From an uncultured Bacilli bacterium (GTDB taxonomy: Bacteria; Bacillota_I; Bacilli_A; RFN20; CAG-826), in the NCBI GenBank assembly GCA_944375905.1, contig CALWAS010000020.1, positions 45,448 to 109,447 on the forward strand: 64,000 bases of DNA, in the 5' to 3' direction. Positions 16,786-27,579 of this stretch are shown one piece after another (positions within the stretch are counted from its first letter, which is position 1; every line of letters begins with the position of its first letter). The position numbers were made by a program, and so were the translations under genes. The notes beneath the pieces are model-generated. The model ran no database searches, was not told the DNA's origin, and was given only the letters and a program-made list of their open reading frames with translations.

Positions 16786-18284
16786 GCCTCAAAGTGGAAG
16801 AAGCCGCCTCGATCATCGTCGAGGAAATAAAGAAGGCCGAAGCCGGAAGGAAAATCGAGAAGGTCGGTACCGTGATCGCCGTCGGCGACGGCATCGCGAC
16901 CGTCTACGGACTCGAGGATGCGATGCTCGGGGAAATGCTGACCTTCGAAAGCGGGGCCGAAGGCCTCGTCATGAACCTGAACGAAGACTCCATCGGCGTC
17001 GTCCTCCTTTCGAAGAAAGACGACGTGAGCGAGGGAGAAGCGGTCTTTTTGACTGGCAAGGTCCTTGAGGTCAAAGTCGGCGACGCCCTCCTCGGACGGG
17101 TCGTCTCGGCCCTTGCCGAGCCGCTCGACGGCCTTGGACCGATCGATTCCGCGACCTACCGCCCGATTGAGCGCATCGCCCCGGGCGTCATGGAACGCGA
17201 GAGCGTATCCGTCCCTCTCGAAACCGGGATCCTCGCGATCGATTCCCTCATTCCGATCGGGCGTGGGCAGCGCGAGCTCATCATCGGCGACCGCCAGACG
17301 GGGAAAACCTCGATTGCCATCGACGCGATCGTGAATCAGAAAGGCAAAGGCGTGAAATGCGTCTACGTTGCCATCGGGCAAAAGAATTCCTCGGTCGCCG
17401 CCATCCACGAACGGCTTCGGAGGCTCGGCTGCCTTTCCTATACGACGATCGTCGACGCCTCGGCTTCCGATTCGGCGCCGGAGCTTTACATCGCCCCCTT
17501 CGCCGGCATGGCAATGGCCGAGGCATGGATGGAAAAAGGCGAGGATGTCCTCATCGTCTTCGACGATCTTTCGAAGCATGCCGTCGCTTACCGCGCCCTA
17601 TCCCTCCTTCTCAGACGGGCGCCGGGCCGGGAAGCCTACCCGGGCGACATCTTCTATCTCCATAGCCGCCTCCTCGAAAGGAGCTGCAAGCTTTCGAAGA
17701 AGCGGGGCGGCGGCTCGATCACGGCCCTGCCGATCGTCGAAACCCAGGCGGGCGACATCTCGAGTTACATTCCGACCAACGTCATCTCGATTACCGACGG
17801 CCAGATCTTCCTTACTTCCGATCGCTTCCAATCCGGGCAGAGGCCGGCCATCGACGTCGGTTTATCCGTCTCCCGCGTCGGATCGGCCGCCCAGACGAAG
17901 GCCATGAAGGCGGCCTCTTCCCGCCTCAAGATCGAGCTTGCCTCCTACCGCGAGAACCTTTCCTTCGCCCAGTTCGGGAGCGATCTCGATGCCGCGACGA
18001 AGAAGATAATCTCCCACGGGGCGGCCCTAGAAAGCGCCCTTCGCCAGAAGAACTATTCCCCGATGTCGATGAGCGAAGAGGTGGTTACCCTCCTTGCCGC
18101 GAAAAGCGGGGCTTACGACGGGCTTGACCCGGACGAGGCCGCGGCCGCTTACGCTTCGGCCCGTTCCTATGTCCTCGACCACGGCAGCGACCTTCTTTCC
18201 GAACTTGAAAAGAAGAAGGAACTGGCGCCGGAAACGAAGAAAGGGATCGAGGATCTGCTAGTGCTTTCGAGGGAGCGTCCGTGA
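16782..18284 (+). CDS. atpA: ATP synthase F1 subunit alpha
   Basis: 500 aa, the standard length. The Walker A motif GDRQTGKT lies at 169-176, with '[14 protein letters not shown]' downstream and the catalytic-interface Arg region in '[15 protein letters not shown]' and '[14 protein letters not shown]'. The N-terminal beta-barrel and C-terminal helical domains are both complete. It begins within the atpH stop region and ends in a GTGA overlap with atpG. Confidence 0.97.
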   Translation: MSLKVEEAASIIVEEIKKAEAGRKIEKVGTVIAVGDGIATVYGLEDAMLGEMLTFESGAEGLVMNLNEDSIGVVLLSKKDDVSEGEAVFLTGKVLEVKVGDALLGRVVSALAEPLDGLGPIDSATYRPIERIAPGVMERESVSVPLETGILAIDSLIPIGRGQRELIIGDRQTGKTSIAIDAIVNQKGKGVKCVYVAIGQKNSSVAAIHERLRRLGCLSYTTIVDASASDSAPELYIAPFAGMAMAEAWMEKGEDVLIVFDDLSKHAVAYRALSLLLRRAPGREAYPGDIFYLHSRLLERSCKLSKKRGGGSITALPIVETQAGDISSYIPTNVISITDGQIFLTSDRFQSGQRPAIDVGLSVSRVGSAAQTKAMKAASSRLKIELASYRENLSFAQFGSDLDAATKKIISHGAALESALRQKNYSPMSMSEEVVTLLAAKSGAYDGLDPDEAAAAYASARSYVLDHGSDLLSELEKKKELAPETKKGIEDLLVLSRERP

Positions 18285-19132
18285 GTTCTTCCCTTGCCAG
18301 GACCAAGAGGCGTATCGCCTCGATCGGAAACACCCGGAAGCTTACCCGGGCGATGGAACTCATCGCCATGGCCAAGCTCCGCAAGGGCATGGACAGCCTC
18401 GCTTCGAGGCGCCTTTACCTTGGCGAATGGAGAAAGGCCCTTTCCCTAGTCAAGCGTCAGATGGCCGGGGATCGTGAAGAAGAGGCAAAGCCGGAAAACG
18501 GGGGACGGGGCCATCGCCTCGTCATCGCCGTCTATAGCGACCTCGGGCTTTGCGGTTCCTATAATGGCGACATGGATGCCCTTCTTGAGAGGGAAGTCGC
18601 GGAAGGCGATCGCCTCATCGTCATCGGGGCAAAGGGCGACCGCCTCTTAAGAGGAGGCTCCTACCGGGGAGAAGAGGGATTCCCGCCCCTTTCCCTCCGG
18701 CCGAAAGGCGATGAGCTCTACCGTTTCGCCCTCCATTTGAAGAAGGAAATCGACCGCGGCGCGATAAGCAAGGCCTTCCTGGCCGCTACCCATTACGTCA
18801 ACTCACTTCGGAACGAAGCCCGCTTCGAGGCGATATACCCATTCGACGTCGAAGAGCCGCCCTTCTCATGGGAGAGCTATGCCCCGCCGGAACTCGACAT
18901 GGATCCGCGCGAGCTTTACGAAAGGCTCGTGCCCGATTATCTGGCCTCTTTCCTCTCCGAAAGGATCGAGGAAGCCGCGCTAAGCGAGCAAAGCGCCCGC
19001 CGGACGGCCATGGAAACGGCCACCGACAACGCCGACGAGCTCCTCGACGAACTCGAGCTCGCCTACAACAAAGCCCGTCAGGGCTCGATTACCCAGGAAA
19101 TCGTCGAAGTCGTCTCGGGGACGATCGATTAA
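18281..19132 (+). CDS. atpG: ATP synthase F1 subunit gamma
   Basis: 283 aa, a typical length. This is the rotor shaft. The N-terminal helix carries '[25 protein letters not shown]', and the C-terminal helix shows the signature '[37 protein letters not shown]'. The Rossmann-like middle domain includes '[14 protein letters not shown]'. It starts with GTG at 18281, overlapping the atpA stop. A spacer of 12 bases and a good ribosome binding site (AAGGAGG) separate it from atpD. Confidence 0.96.
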   Translation: MSSSLARTKRRIASIGNTRKLTRAMELIAMAKLRKGMDSLASRRLYLGEWRKALSLVKRQMAGDREEEAKPENGGRGHRLVIAVYSDLGLCGSYNGDMDALLEREVAEGDRLIVIGAKGDRLLRGGSYRGEEGFPPLSLRPKGDELYRFALHLKKEIDRGAISKAFLAATHYVNSLRNEARFEAIYPFDVEEPPFSWESYAPPELDMDPRELYERLVPDYLASFLSERIEEAALSEQSARRTAMETATDNADELLDELELAYNKARQGSITQEIVEVVSGTID

Positions 19133-20820
<1,688 letters not shown>

Positions 20821-20863
20821 GAGGCGCTTACAATGCTAGAATGACGCTCGTGAGGCAACAGGC

Positions 20864-22084
20864 ATGAACTTCGTCTTCGTTTCCCCGAACTTTCCGCGTC
20901 GCTACTACAAATGGGTCGAGGCGCTCCGCGAGCGGGGCATTGTCGTCCTCGGGATCGGCGATTCGCCCTATTACGATCTCCATCCCCGGCTCAAGGCGGC
21001 CCTCAACGAATATTATTTCCTTCCCGATCTCTCGGATTTCCCGAGGATGAAGGAGGCCGTTTCCTATTTCGAGAAGAAGTACGGCAAGATCGACTACATC
21101 GAAAGCGACAACGAGTGGTGGCTCGAGATGGACGCGAAGCTCCGCGCCGCCTTCGGGGTCGACACCGGCTTCCATCCGGACGAAATGCGGCGCATCAAGG
21201 CCAAGTCGGCCATGAAGGAATGCTTCCGCGCCGGCGGGGCGAAGACGATGCGCTACGTCCTCGTCGACGGTCCCGAGGACCTCGACAAGGTGCTTTCGTT
21301 TGCGAAAGAAGTCGGCTACCCGCTCTTTGCCAAGCCCGACGTCGGCGTCGGGGCCAGCGATTCCTTCAAGCTCAAAAACGACGACGACGTCCGTTCCTTC
21401 CTCTCAAAGAAGCTATCCGAGACCCACATCGTCGAGGAATACATCGACGGGACGATCGTTTCCTTCGACGGAATCTGCGACTCGAAGGGAAATGCCGTCT
21501 TCATGTCGAGCGACCATTTCCCGACCCCGATCGCCGACATCGTCAACGACGGGCTCGACTTCTACTATTACAACAACCCGTTCGAGCTGCCGTTCGTCGA
21601 CCTCGACCGCGAGGCCTTCAAGAAGACGGGGCAAGCGGTGGTGAAGGCGTTTGGGATAAAGAAGAGGATGTTCCACATCGAGTTCTTCGTCCTGAAGGAA
21701 GACAAGCCGGGCCTTGCCAAAAAGGGCGATTTCGTCGCCCTCGAGTGCAACATGCGACCCCCGGGAGGCTATACCCCGGACCTCATCGACTACGGCGGAT
21801 CGCTATCGGTTTACGAGATCTATGCCGACGTCGTCGCCTACGACGAGAACCGGCAGGACATGGGCAAGGAAAAATTCTATGCCTTCGCCTCCCACCGGCT
21901 CGATCGGCTGAAGTATCGGCACTCGATCGACGAAATCAGGGCGAAATTCGCCCCGAGCATCACGATGATCGGCCGCTACCCGCCCCACATGGCCGCGGTC
22001 ATGGGCGATCAGTTCTACTATGCCAAGTTCAAGACGGTCGACGAGGGACTAGCCTTCGACGCCTTCGTCCGGGAAAAGGCCTAG
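20864..22084 (+). CDS. ATP-grasp domain protein
   Basis: 406 aa, soluble. It has the layout of ATP-grasp carboxylate-amine ligases: an N-terminal alpha/beta pre-ATP-grasp domain (to about residue 105), a lid and nucleotide-binding region with 'GYPLFAKPDVGVGASDSF' and 'HIVEEYIDGTIVSFDGI', and a metal-binding segment 'FVALECNMRPPGGYTPDLIDY'. The acid/Asn motif 'ALECNMRPPGG' suggests an active enzyme joining a carboxylate to a nucleophile, but the substrate cannot be read from the sequence. A TAGAAT -10-like hexamer lies at 20837-20842. Its 3' end overlaps the convergent lipoprotein gene by 36 bases. Confidence 0.8.
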   Translation: MNFVFVSPNFPRRYYKWVEALRERGIVVLGIGDSPYYDLHPRLKAALNEYYFLPDLSDFPRMKEAVSYFEKKYGKIDYIESDNEWWLEMDAKLRAAFGVDTGFHPDEMRRIKAKSAMKECFRAGGAKTMRYVLVDGPEDLDKVLSFAKEVGYPLFAKPDVGVGASDSFKLKNDDDVRSFLSKKLSETHIVEEYIDGTIVSFDGICDSKGNAVFMSSDHFPTPIADIVNDGLDFYYYNNPFELPFVDLDREAFKKTGQAVVKAFGIKKRMFHIEFFVLKEDKPGLAKKGDFVALECNMRPPGGYTPDLIDYGGSLSVYEIYADVVAYDENRQDMGKEKFYAFASHRLDRLKYRHSIDEIRAKFAPSITMIGRYPPHMAAVMGDQFYYAKFKTVDEGLAFDAFVREKA

Positions 22085-22864
22085 ATACCCTTCTAGGGCT
22101 TCCCGGCCGCCATCCATGAACGGATAGGCGGTTCCTTCGAGGAGGACGGCATTCTCGAAGCCGGAAAGCCCGAGCCAGGACAGGAAGGCATCCGGATCGT
22201 CGCTTTTGAGATAAGCGTAATCGAGGAGCGCGACATCGCGCTCCTTTTTGATGGCCGCTGGGCGGACATGCGACGCGAAGTAATCAAGCATCTCGCCATC
22301 GCTCAGGTCGAAAAGGAGCGAGCAGTTTTCGGGCTCTCCCCTTTCCGCGTCGAAGCGGGTGACGTGGGAATACTCGAAATTGCTGGCAAATAGCCTTTCG
22401 AAGGCTTTTTCGTCATAGTTCCCCCCGCCGACGAAAATTTCCCGGCACTCGTCGCCTTCGACATAGTAAAGCGATGGGGTAAAGCGGCCGTAATTGGGAT
22501 TGCCGAACGTCTCCTCGAAGTAGTCCTTCACCGGTCGGTAGTCGCTTTGATCGCCGTGCTCGATGTAAACGAGATTCACGTAGAAGCCGGTCGCCGCGAC
22601 GGCTTTCGATATGATTTCGTCGATGGCTTCGCAGCTCGGGCAGCTATCCTGCGCGAAATAGACGAGGCCGCCATAGCCGGATTTAAGCTCATTCACGAGG
22701 TCGAGGCCGTTCCGCCGGACCATCGCCTCGAGCACGGTATCGGCTCCCGCCTCGAAGCTTCCCCGGCGGTCGACTTCCATCCCGGTGTTCGCTTCTGGGG
22801 AGCACGACGGCAGGGTGAGCGCGATAAGGGGCAGCGCGACCAAGGCGAATGCTTTTTTCATCAT
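22049..22864 (-). CDS. Thioredoxin-like lipoprotein
   Basis: About 271 aa. A Lys-Lys N-terminus and a hydrophobic segment end in LTLPSC, a plausible lipobox with the lipidated Cys near residue 19, so the mature protein should be membrane-anchored outside the cell. It then has 'YFAQDSCPSCEAIDEII', a CxxC motif after a strand as in the thioredoxin fold, suggesting thiol-disulfide exchange. The remaining 190 residues are not recognised. ATG 22864 or 22861 could be used. The gene's end overlaps the ATP-grasp gene by 36 bases, tail to tail, which could produce antisense effects if both are expressed. Confidence 0.75.
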   Translation of the reverse strand: MMKKAFALVALPLIALTLPSCSPEANTGMEVDRRGSFEAGADTVLEAMVRRNGLDLVNELKSGYGGLVYFAQDSCPSCEAIDEIISKAVAATGFYVNLVYIEHGDQSDYRPVKDYFEETFGNPNYGRFTPSLYYVEGDECREIFVGGGNYDEKAFERLFASNFEYSHVTRFDAERGEPENCSLLFDLSDGEMLDYFASHVRPAAIKKERDVALLDYAYLKSDDPDAFLSWLGLSGFENAVLLEGTAYPFMDGGREALEGYLGLFPDEGVEG

Positions 22865-22912
22865 TTCACTAATATATACGCGCCGAAGAGGAAAAATGAC
22901 CCTTCCCTGCTT

Positions 22913-22918
22913 TATAAT
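22913..22918 (+). promoter_or_regulatory. -10 element close to the ppa start codon
   Basis: Perfect TATAAT that ends 9 bases before ATG 22928, so the RNA would carry a leader of only a few bases. I see no good -35 at the expected distance. Confidence 0.5.
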
Positions 22919-22927
22919 TCGAAGGAC

Positions 22928-23470
22928 ATGAACCTGTGGCACGCGGTAAAAAAGGAACTCATCAACCCCGAAGGGTTCCTCGTCTGCATCGAGATAAGCG
23001 CCGATAGCTCGCTAAAATACGAACTCGACAAGGATACGGGTGCCCTTCGGCTCGATCGGATTCTTTCGACGGCCACCCACTATCCCCATAATTACGGCTT
23101 CATCCCGCGGACGCTCGGCGACGACGACGACCCGCTCGACGTCTTGCTTATCGCTTCCCGCCCGATTCAGCCGTTGGCCTTGGCACGGGCCATACCCCTC
23201 GGGGTCGTGATGATGGAAGACGGCGGCCGGGGCGACGAAAAGATCATCGCCGTTTGCCCCGACGACCCCGTTTACGGATCCTACTCGAGCCTCGGGGAGC
23301 TTCCTCCCCATCTCAGCGAGGAAATCGCCCATTTCTTTTCCGTCTACAAGGGGCTTGAACCCGGAAAATGGACCGAGGTGGGGCCGACCCTCGGCAAGGA
23401 GGCGGCCATCGAAGTGATAAGGAAGGCCATCGAACGCTATGGAAAAGCTTTTCCCGAGTCTGAAGAATAG
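22928..23470 (+). CDS. ppa: Inorganic pyrophosphatase (family I)
   Basis: 180 aa, a normal length for the soluble family I enzyme, which splits pyrophosphate and pulls biosynthetic reactions forward. Visible features are YELDKDTGALRLDR, HYPHNYGFIPRTL and the metal-binding DDDDPLDVLL signature (DGDPLD in relatives), followed by 'EDGGRGDEKIIAV'. The start at ATG 22928 gives the usual N-terminus; longer upstream frame sequence is antisense to the lipoprotein. The last 32 bases overlap the start of the VanZ gene. Confidence 0.93.
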   Translation: MNLWHAVKKELINPEGFLVCIEISADSSLKYELDKDTGALRLDRILSTATHYPHNYGFIPRTLGDDDDPLDVLLIASRPIQPLALARAIPLGVVMMEDGGRGDEKIIAVCPDDPVYGSYSSLGELPPHLSEEIAHFFSVYKGLEPGKWTEVGPTLGKEAAIEVIRKAIERYGKAFPESEE

Positions 23471-25229
23471 GCATTGGACGGTCTATTTCTTCTTGGCCCT
23501 ATACTCGCTCACCGCGGCCTTCACCATCGGCGAAAGCTGCCTGCCGGGCGACCTTTCGAGCGCCCATTCGGGCTTCATCGGCAATATCATCGCCTGGTTC
23601 GCCAACCTTTTCCCGTCTCCTTCCCCATCCAAAGTCGAGCCCATTGGAATCGAACTCGCCTATGATTCGTCCTACCTCGACCAGCTCGAGGGAACCTCCG
23701 ACGGCCGGAAGGTATGCCTGGGGACGACGACCATGCTTCAATTCAATGTCGAGTTCCCGGAGGCGGCTTCCGATAGCTATCGCGACAAAAGCTTCGAGGC
23801 CTATGAACTCGAGGGCGGGGAGAACTTCAACCTCGTCGTCGATAGCGCCAACGCGATCGTCCGCATCGTCTCCGATCGAGACGTCGACGAAGACTGCTCC
23901 ATCGAAATCCGCTACGGGAGCGAAGGCTCTTTCGTTTACGATTTCTCGATCGTCGATCGCCCGGCTCCCCTTTCCTTCGAGATCGACTATCCGATGAGTG
24001 TCCAGGCCGGAACGGCCGTCCCGCTCGACATCTCTATTATCGACACGACGCCAAGGAAGCTGAGCGATTACGAGCTCAGGCGTTATCTAGATGTCGAAAA
24101 GCTCGAAATCGCCGCCGACGATGGGCTGGTCGTCGACCCGCGCGGATACATCTACGCCGAGCGGGACGCCATCCCGGGCCCGAAGTCATTTTCGATCGGG
24201 GGAATCGAAGGCGAAATAGCCGTGACTTCATCGATCGGCGCCCCGACATATGCCGGTTTGACCCTCGAGGTCGAGACGGAAGGCCAGCTTGCCATCAACG
24301 ACTACGATTACGACGATAGCGGCGTTTCCCTCGCCGCCAGGCTAGAAGGGGACGGCGCTCCGAGCGACCCCCTCTTCGTCGTAAGCCTCGACGAGATGAT
24401 GGCCAAGCCCGTCCGGACCGGGAATTCCACCTTCGACATCAAGGGCTACCGCATGAAGGCGACCGCCGAGGACCCCCTCGTCGTCACCGTTTCATCAGCC
24501 GTCCAAGATGAAGCGGGGGAACCCCTTTTCAGCACGCAAATCTCCCTTCTTTCAAACGAAATAGCCCCCGAAACCATCGTATCGGTCTCGATGGGCGGCT
24601 CTTCGCTCAAAGACGGAGATACCTTCCTCTTCAACGCCGGAAAGGTCGTCTCGGTGTCTGCTTCCTTCCTTGGGGAAGGCGGGACCGAAAACGTCTACGA
24701 CCGATCGATCGAGGTGACGCTTGCGCCATCGAGCCTCGGGACGGTTTCCGGAAACCGGACCCTTTCCCCGACGGTGTCCTTCCCTAACGAGGGACACGGC
24801 ACTTTGACCGTGCGCTCGGTCGCCAATCCCGAGCTCGCCTTGTCTGTCGAAGTGACGGTCGATGCCCCGGTTAACGTCGACCCGACCGACGATGACTTCG
24901 GGACTTGGGTTCGGAAAAACATCGGCCACATGGGCCTATTTGCCTTCATGAGCGCTATCGGCGGAATTTTCTTTGCCCTCTACTTCGCCTCCTATGAGAA
25001 GGCCTATTTGACGCTAAGCGGCACTTCGCTCGTCTCCACGGCCATCGCCTTCCTTACCGAAGGCATCCAAACGTTCGTCCCCGGGCGAACCGGGGCGCTA
25101 TCCGACGTCGGTATCGATCTCTTCGGGGCTCTAATCGGGATCTTGGCCTTCCTCCTCGTCTATGCGATAGTCGTCGTCCTTAGGGAAAGGCCCTGGTCGC
25201 GCAAAAAGGGCAGGACCGATGCGGAATAG
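23439..25229 (+). CDS. VanZ-family protein interrupted by a large extracytoplasmic insert
   Basis: 596 aa. The first membrane helix (about 13-31) is followed by ESCLPGDLSSAHSG, like the loop after VanZ helix 1. Residues from about 492 onward continue a VanZ domain: RKNIGHMGLFAFM, two helices, EGIQTFVPGR at 541-550, then 'DVGIDLFGALIG' and a last helix with a basic tail. Between them lies an insert of roughly 420 residues, rich in beta-strand patterns and resembling bacterial Ig-like repeats. VanZ proteins confer low-level teicoplanin resistance in some hosts; a cell-envelope role here is inference. It overlaps ppa by 32 bases. Confidence 0.8.
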   Translation: MEKLFPSLKNRHWTVYFFLALYSLTAAFTIGESCLPGDLSSAHSGFIGNIIAWFANLFPSPSPSKVEPIGIELAYDSSYLDQLEGTSDGRKVCLGTTTMLQFNVEFPEAASDSYRDKSFEAYELEGGENFNLVVDSANAIVRIVSDRDVDEDCSIEIRYGSEGSFVYDFSIVDRPAPLSFEIDYPMSVQAGTAVPLDISIIDTTPRKLSDYELRRYLDVEKLEIAADDGLVVDPRGYIYAERDAIPGPKSFSIGGIEGEIAVTSSIGAPTYAGLTLEVETEGQLAINDYDYDDSGVSLAARLEGDGAPSDPLFVVSLDEMMAKPVRTGNSTFDIKGYRMKATAEDPLVVTVSSAVQDEAGEPLFSTQISLLSNEIAPETIVSVSMGGSSLKDGDTFLFNAGKVVSVSASFLGEGGTENVYDRSIEVTLAPSSLGTVSGNRTLSPTVSFPNEGHGTLTVRSVANPELALSVEVTVDAPVNVDPTDDDFGTWVRKNIGHMGLFAFMSAIGGIFFALYFASYEKAYLTLSGTSLVSTAIAFLTEGIQTFVPGRTGALSDVGIDLFGALIGILAFLLVYAIVVVLRERPWSRKKGRTDAE

Positions 25230-25234
25230 ACCAC

Positions 25235-26065
25235 CTAGGCTTGGCTTTTGAGAAGCGGCCTCCTCTCGTAGGAGGCTTTTTTCTCGAGGAAGATCTGACG
25301 GAAGAGCGGATCCGAGGTCATCTTCTCGCGGTAGAGGGCCCAATATCCCCAAAGCACGTCCTCGAAGGCGAGGAAGGCGTCGAGTTTCGAACGGTTCCCT
25401 CCAAAGGAGAACATTTCGAAAAGGGCTTCGTCGATGAGCTCGTCGTCCTCGATGCCATTCTCGCCAAGAAGGGAGGCGAGGTCGAAATACGGGTCGTTGT
25501 AGCCGGCGAACTCGAAATCGATCAATAGGGCCTTTCCTTGGAAGAAGAGGATGTTGCTTCCCACGAGATCGTTATGGGAAAGGACCTGTCTATCCTTCCC
25601 GAGATAGCTTTCGAAAAGGGAAGTGGTTTCCTCTTCCCCGGCGAAAAGTCCCCGTGCCCCGGCTTCGTCCCGGTAGAAGGAAAGCCGCTTCACGGCGTCG
25701 AAGGGCGGGAGCGACGCCTCGGCCTTGTGGAGGGATTTCATTGCGGCGATTGCCCGGAAAAGGTCTTCCTTTTTGGCCCCGCGCTCGGGAAAGCGCTCCC
25801 CACCCGGGACATAGGCCGTGACCGAGTCGCCGGTTTTCTCGTCGAAGAAAAGGACCGGCGGAGCCACCTGGGCCTGAAAGGCGGCGACTAGCGCCCTTTC
25901 CTCGTAAAGCGGCGAGTAGAAACGGGGATCGCTTTCCTTCTTTTCCCGGTAAACGAGGGCGTTCGAGATGAGGTAGGTGTCGTTGCTCGTTCCTCCCTCG
26001 AGCCTCTCCATTCGGTCGATGTCGAGCTTGGCTGCCTCGAGGAGGCGCTTGATGGCTTCGTTCAT
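25235..26065 (-). CDS. Choline/ethanolamine kinase-like phosphotransferase
   Basis: 276 aa. Aminoglycoside phosphotransferase/choline kinase fold: GGTSNDTYLI (nucleotide loop), the catalytic 'VLSHNDLVGSNILF' (Brenner H.D....N) and 'LIDFEFAGYNDPYFDLA' (the metal-binding D after the strand). The spacing and the FEFAGYN motif favour the LicA/choline kinase branch over antibiotic phosphotransferases, but no other licABC genes are nearby. The ATG at 26065 overlaps the end of rqcH by 4 bases, so it is translated from the rqcH transcript. A longer upstream frame is only open sequence inside rqcH. Confidence 0.82.
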   Translation of the reverse strand: MNEAIKRLLEAAKLDIDRMERLEGGTSNDTYLISNALVYREKKESDPRFYSPLYEERALVAAFQAQVAPPVLFFDEKTGDSVTAYVPGGERFPERGAKKEDLFRAIAAMKSLHKAEASLPPFDAVKRLSFYRDEAGARGLFAGEEETTSLFESYLGKDRQVLSHNDLVGSNILFFQGKALLIDFEFAGYNDPYFDLASLLGENGIEDDELIDEALFEMFSFGGNRSKLDAFLAFEDVLWGYWALYREKMTSDPLFRQIFLEKKASYERRPLLKSQA

Positions 26066-27459
26066 GGACGTTCCGCCTTTCTTGCCCCGGCTAGGGCCTC
26101 TTTGGCCGCGGGGCTTATCCCATTTACGCGGATGACCTCGAATTTCTTGAGGACGGCTTGCCCCGGGGCCGATCCTTTCCTCACGTCGCCGCGGAGGGCA
26201 TGGATGACGTCGCCGTCTTCCCTTCCTTTGAGAAGGACGGCGATTTCGGCCGCGATTTCTATTTCCTCCGCGCTCGGGTTCTCGCTTTTGAGGACGAGGT
26301 GGGAGCCGGAGTCGCCCTGAATGTGGAACCAGTGCAATTTCCTTCCCCGGGCGAAAAGGAAGGTCAAACAGTCGTTTTCCTTCGAGGATTTTCCAAAAAG
26401 GAGGCGGGTATTGCCGATGAAACACTCGAAGGGAAGCGATGAGCGGGATAGCCCCTTCCACCCGGCTTTCGGCCGGCCTTTGGCCGGGATGTCGAGTTCC
26501 TTGGAAAGCTGCTCGAGGCCTTCTTCGTCGCTTTCCTCGTATTGGGAAATGGCGCTTTCGACGTCGAGGAGTTCCTCGTTCGCTTCCTTCATGTGGGCGC
26601 TGGCCAGGCGGATCGACTCCTTGGCTTTCTTGGCTTGGCGATAATAGCCCTCGGCGTTTAAGGCCGCGCTCTTTCTCGGATCGAGGGCTATCTCGACGCC
26701 GTCGAGGACGATTTTTCCCTTGGAGGGATCGACTTGGTCGAGATAGGTGAAAAGAAGGTCGCCCTTTTCCTTTCCGTCGACCCTTGCCTCGGCCTTCGAG
26801 ATGTCGCGCCCGAGGGCGTCGATTTTCTTCTTGAGGGCCTTCTCCCTGCCCTTCAGGTACTTCTCGAGCTCTCCGAAGCGCTCCTTTTTCCTTTGGAGGA
26901 GCATTTTCTTCTCCAACTCTTCGTAGTGCGAAAGGACCCCCTCGACATCGAGGTGGCTTTCTTCGGCCCGATATTCGTTTTTTGGCGGAAGCGAATAGGC
27001 AAGGCCCTTGAAAAGAGGACGTTTGTCTTCCAAAGAAGACACCTTGAAAGCGGTGAGCACCTTCCTTTCCTCGTCGAGGAGGATGAGATTGGCGTGGCGC
27101 GGGAACATCTCGAAGACGAGGCTCCTTTTCTTCGGGAAGAGGGCTTCCTCGCTCGCGAGGAGGGAAAACTCGACGATCCGGTCGTCTCCTATCAAGAAAA
27201 CGTCGGTGACCTTCGCCCGGTATAGCCTTTTCTTGATCACGTCGAGGAATGTCGACTCAAGGCTTTTCAGCTCGTCGCTTCTTTTGGATAGATAGAAGCG
27301 GGGCTCGTCGTTGTCCATGACGAAGACGAGGCGCGGATATTCGCCTCCGAGCCGGAAGGAGAGGGCTCCCTTCGAAAAAAGGGACGGCCTCGAAAGGTAG
27401 CGCCCGAGCAAGAGGGGCTTGACGAAATCGACGTATTCCCGGAGTTCGCTTGTCTTCAC
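26062..27459 (-). CDS. rqcH: RqcH, ribosome quality control NFACT protein
   Basis: 465 aa. This is the bacterial Rqc2/NEMF homologue that binds obstructed 50S subunits and recruits Ala-tRNA for C-terminal tailing. The N-terminal NFACT domain keeps the Asp-Arg signature in 'GDDRIVEFSL' and then 'EMFPRHANLILLDEE'. A coiled-coil middle (about 205-330, Lys/Glu-rich) and the C-terminal NFACT-R domain with 'HWFHIQGDSGSHLVLKS' follow. It is somewhat shorter than the roughly 560-aa Bacillus form. GTG 27459 is the likely start because it gives the family N-terminus (VKTSELREYVDF) and lies 6 bases after a -10-like TATCCT. A two-gene unit with the kinase downstream. Confidence 0.88.
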   Translation of the reverse strand: MKTSELREYVDFVKPLLLGRYLSRPSLFSKGALSFRLGGEYPRLVFVMDNDEPRFYLSKRSDELKSLESTFLDVIKKRLYRAKVTDVFLIGDDRIVEFSLLASEEALFPKKRSLVFEMFPRHANLILLDEERKVLTAFKVSSLEDKRPLFKGLAYSLPPKNEYRAEESHLDVEGVLSHYEELEKKMLLQRKKERFGELEKYLKGREKALKKKIDALGRDISKAEARVDGKEKGDLLFTYLDQVDPSKGKIVLDGVEIALDPRKSAALNAEGYYRQAKKAKESIRLASAHMKEANEELLDVESAISQYEESDEEGLEQLSKELDIPAKGRPKAGWKGLSRSSLPFECFIGNTRLLFGKSSKENDCLTFLFARGRKLHWFHIQGDSGSHLVLKSENPSAEEIEIAAEIAVLLKGREDGDVIHALRGDVRKGSAPGQAVLKKFEVIRVNGISPAAKEALAGARKAERP

Positions 27460-27465
27460 GGAAAT

Positions 27466-27471
27466 AGGATA
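27466..27471 (-). promoter_or_regulatory. -10 element immediately before the rqcH GTG
   Basis: On the minus strand, TATCCT ends 6 bases before GTG 27459, and a weak AGGACG lies 17 bases further upstream. If functional, transcription would start at or next to the start codon. Confidence 0.4.
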
Positions 27472-27579
27472 ACCCTTAAAGCGCTTTCCGTCCTCTAAGG
27501 ATGCGCTTTCATCGCGCGTGCTTCGCAAATGAGCCTAAATTCAGCGTCGCCGAAGGCGAACTTCGGCGGGGGTAATTCA

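Noticed and set aside
25235..26065. Antibiotic (aminoglycoside) phosphotransferase
   Set aside because: The fold is shared, but the DFEFAGYNDPYFDLA motif is of the choline kinase/LicA type and the gene is coupled to rqcH.
27477..27490. Another cre-like site (TAAAGCGCTTTCCG) near rqcH
   Set aside because: It is palindromic in the centre but misses two fixed outer bases, so I did not list it as a feature.
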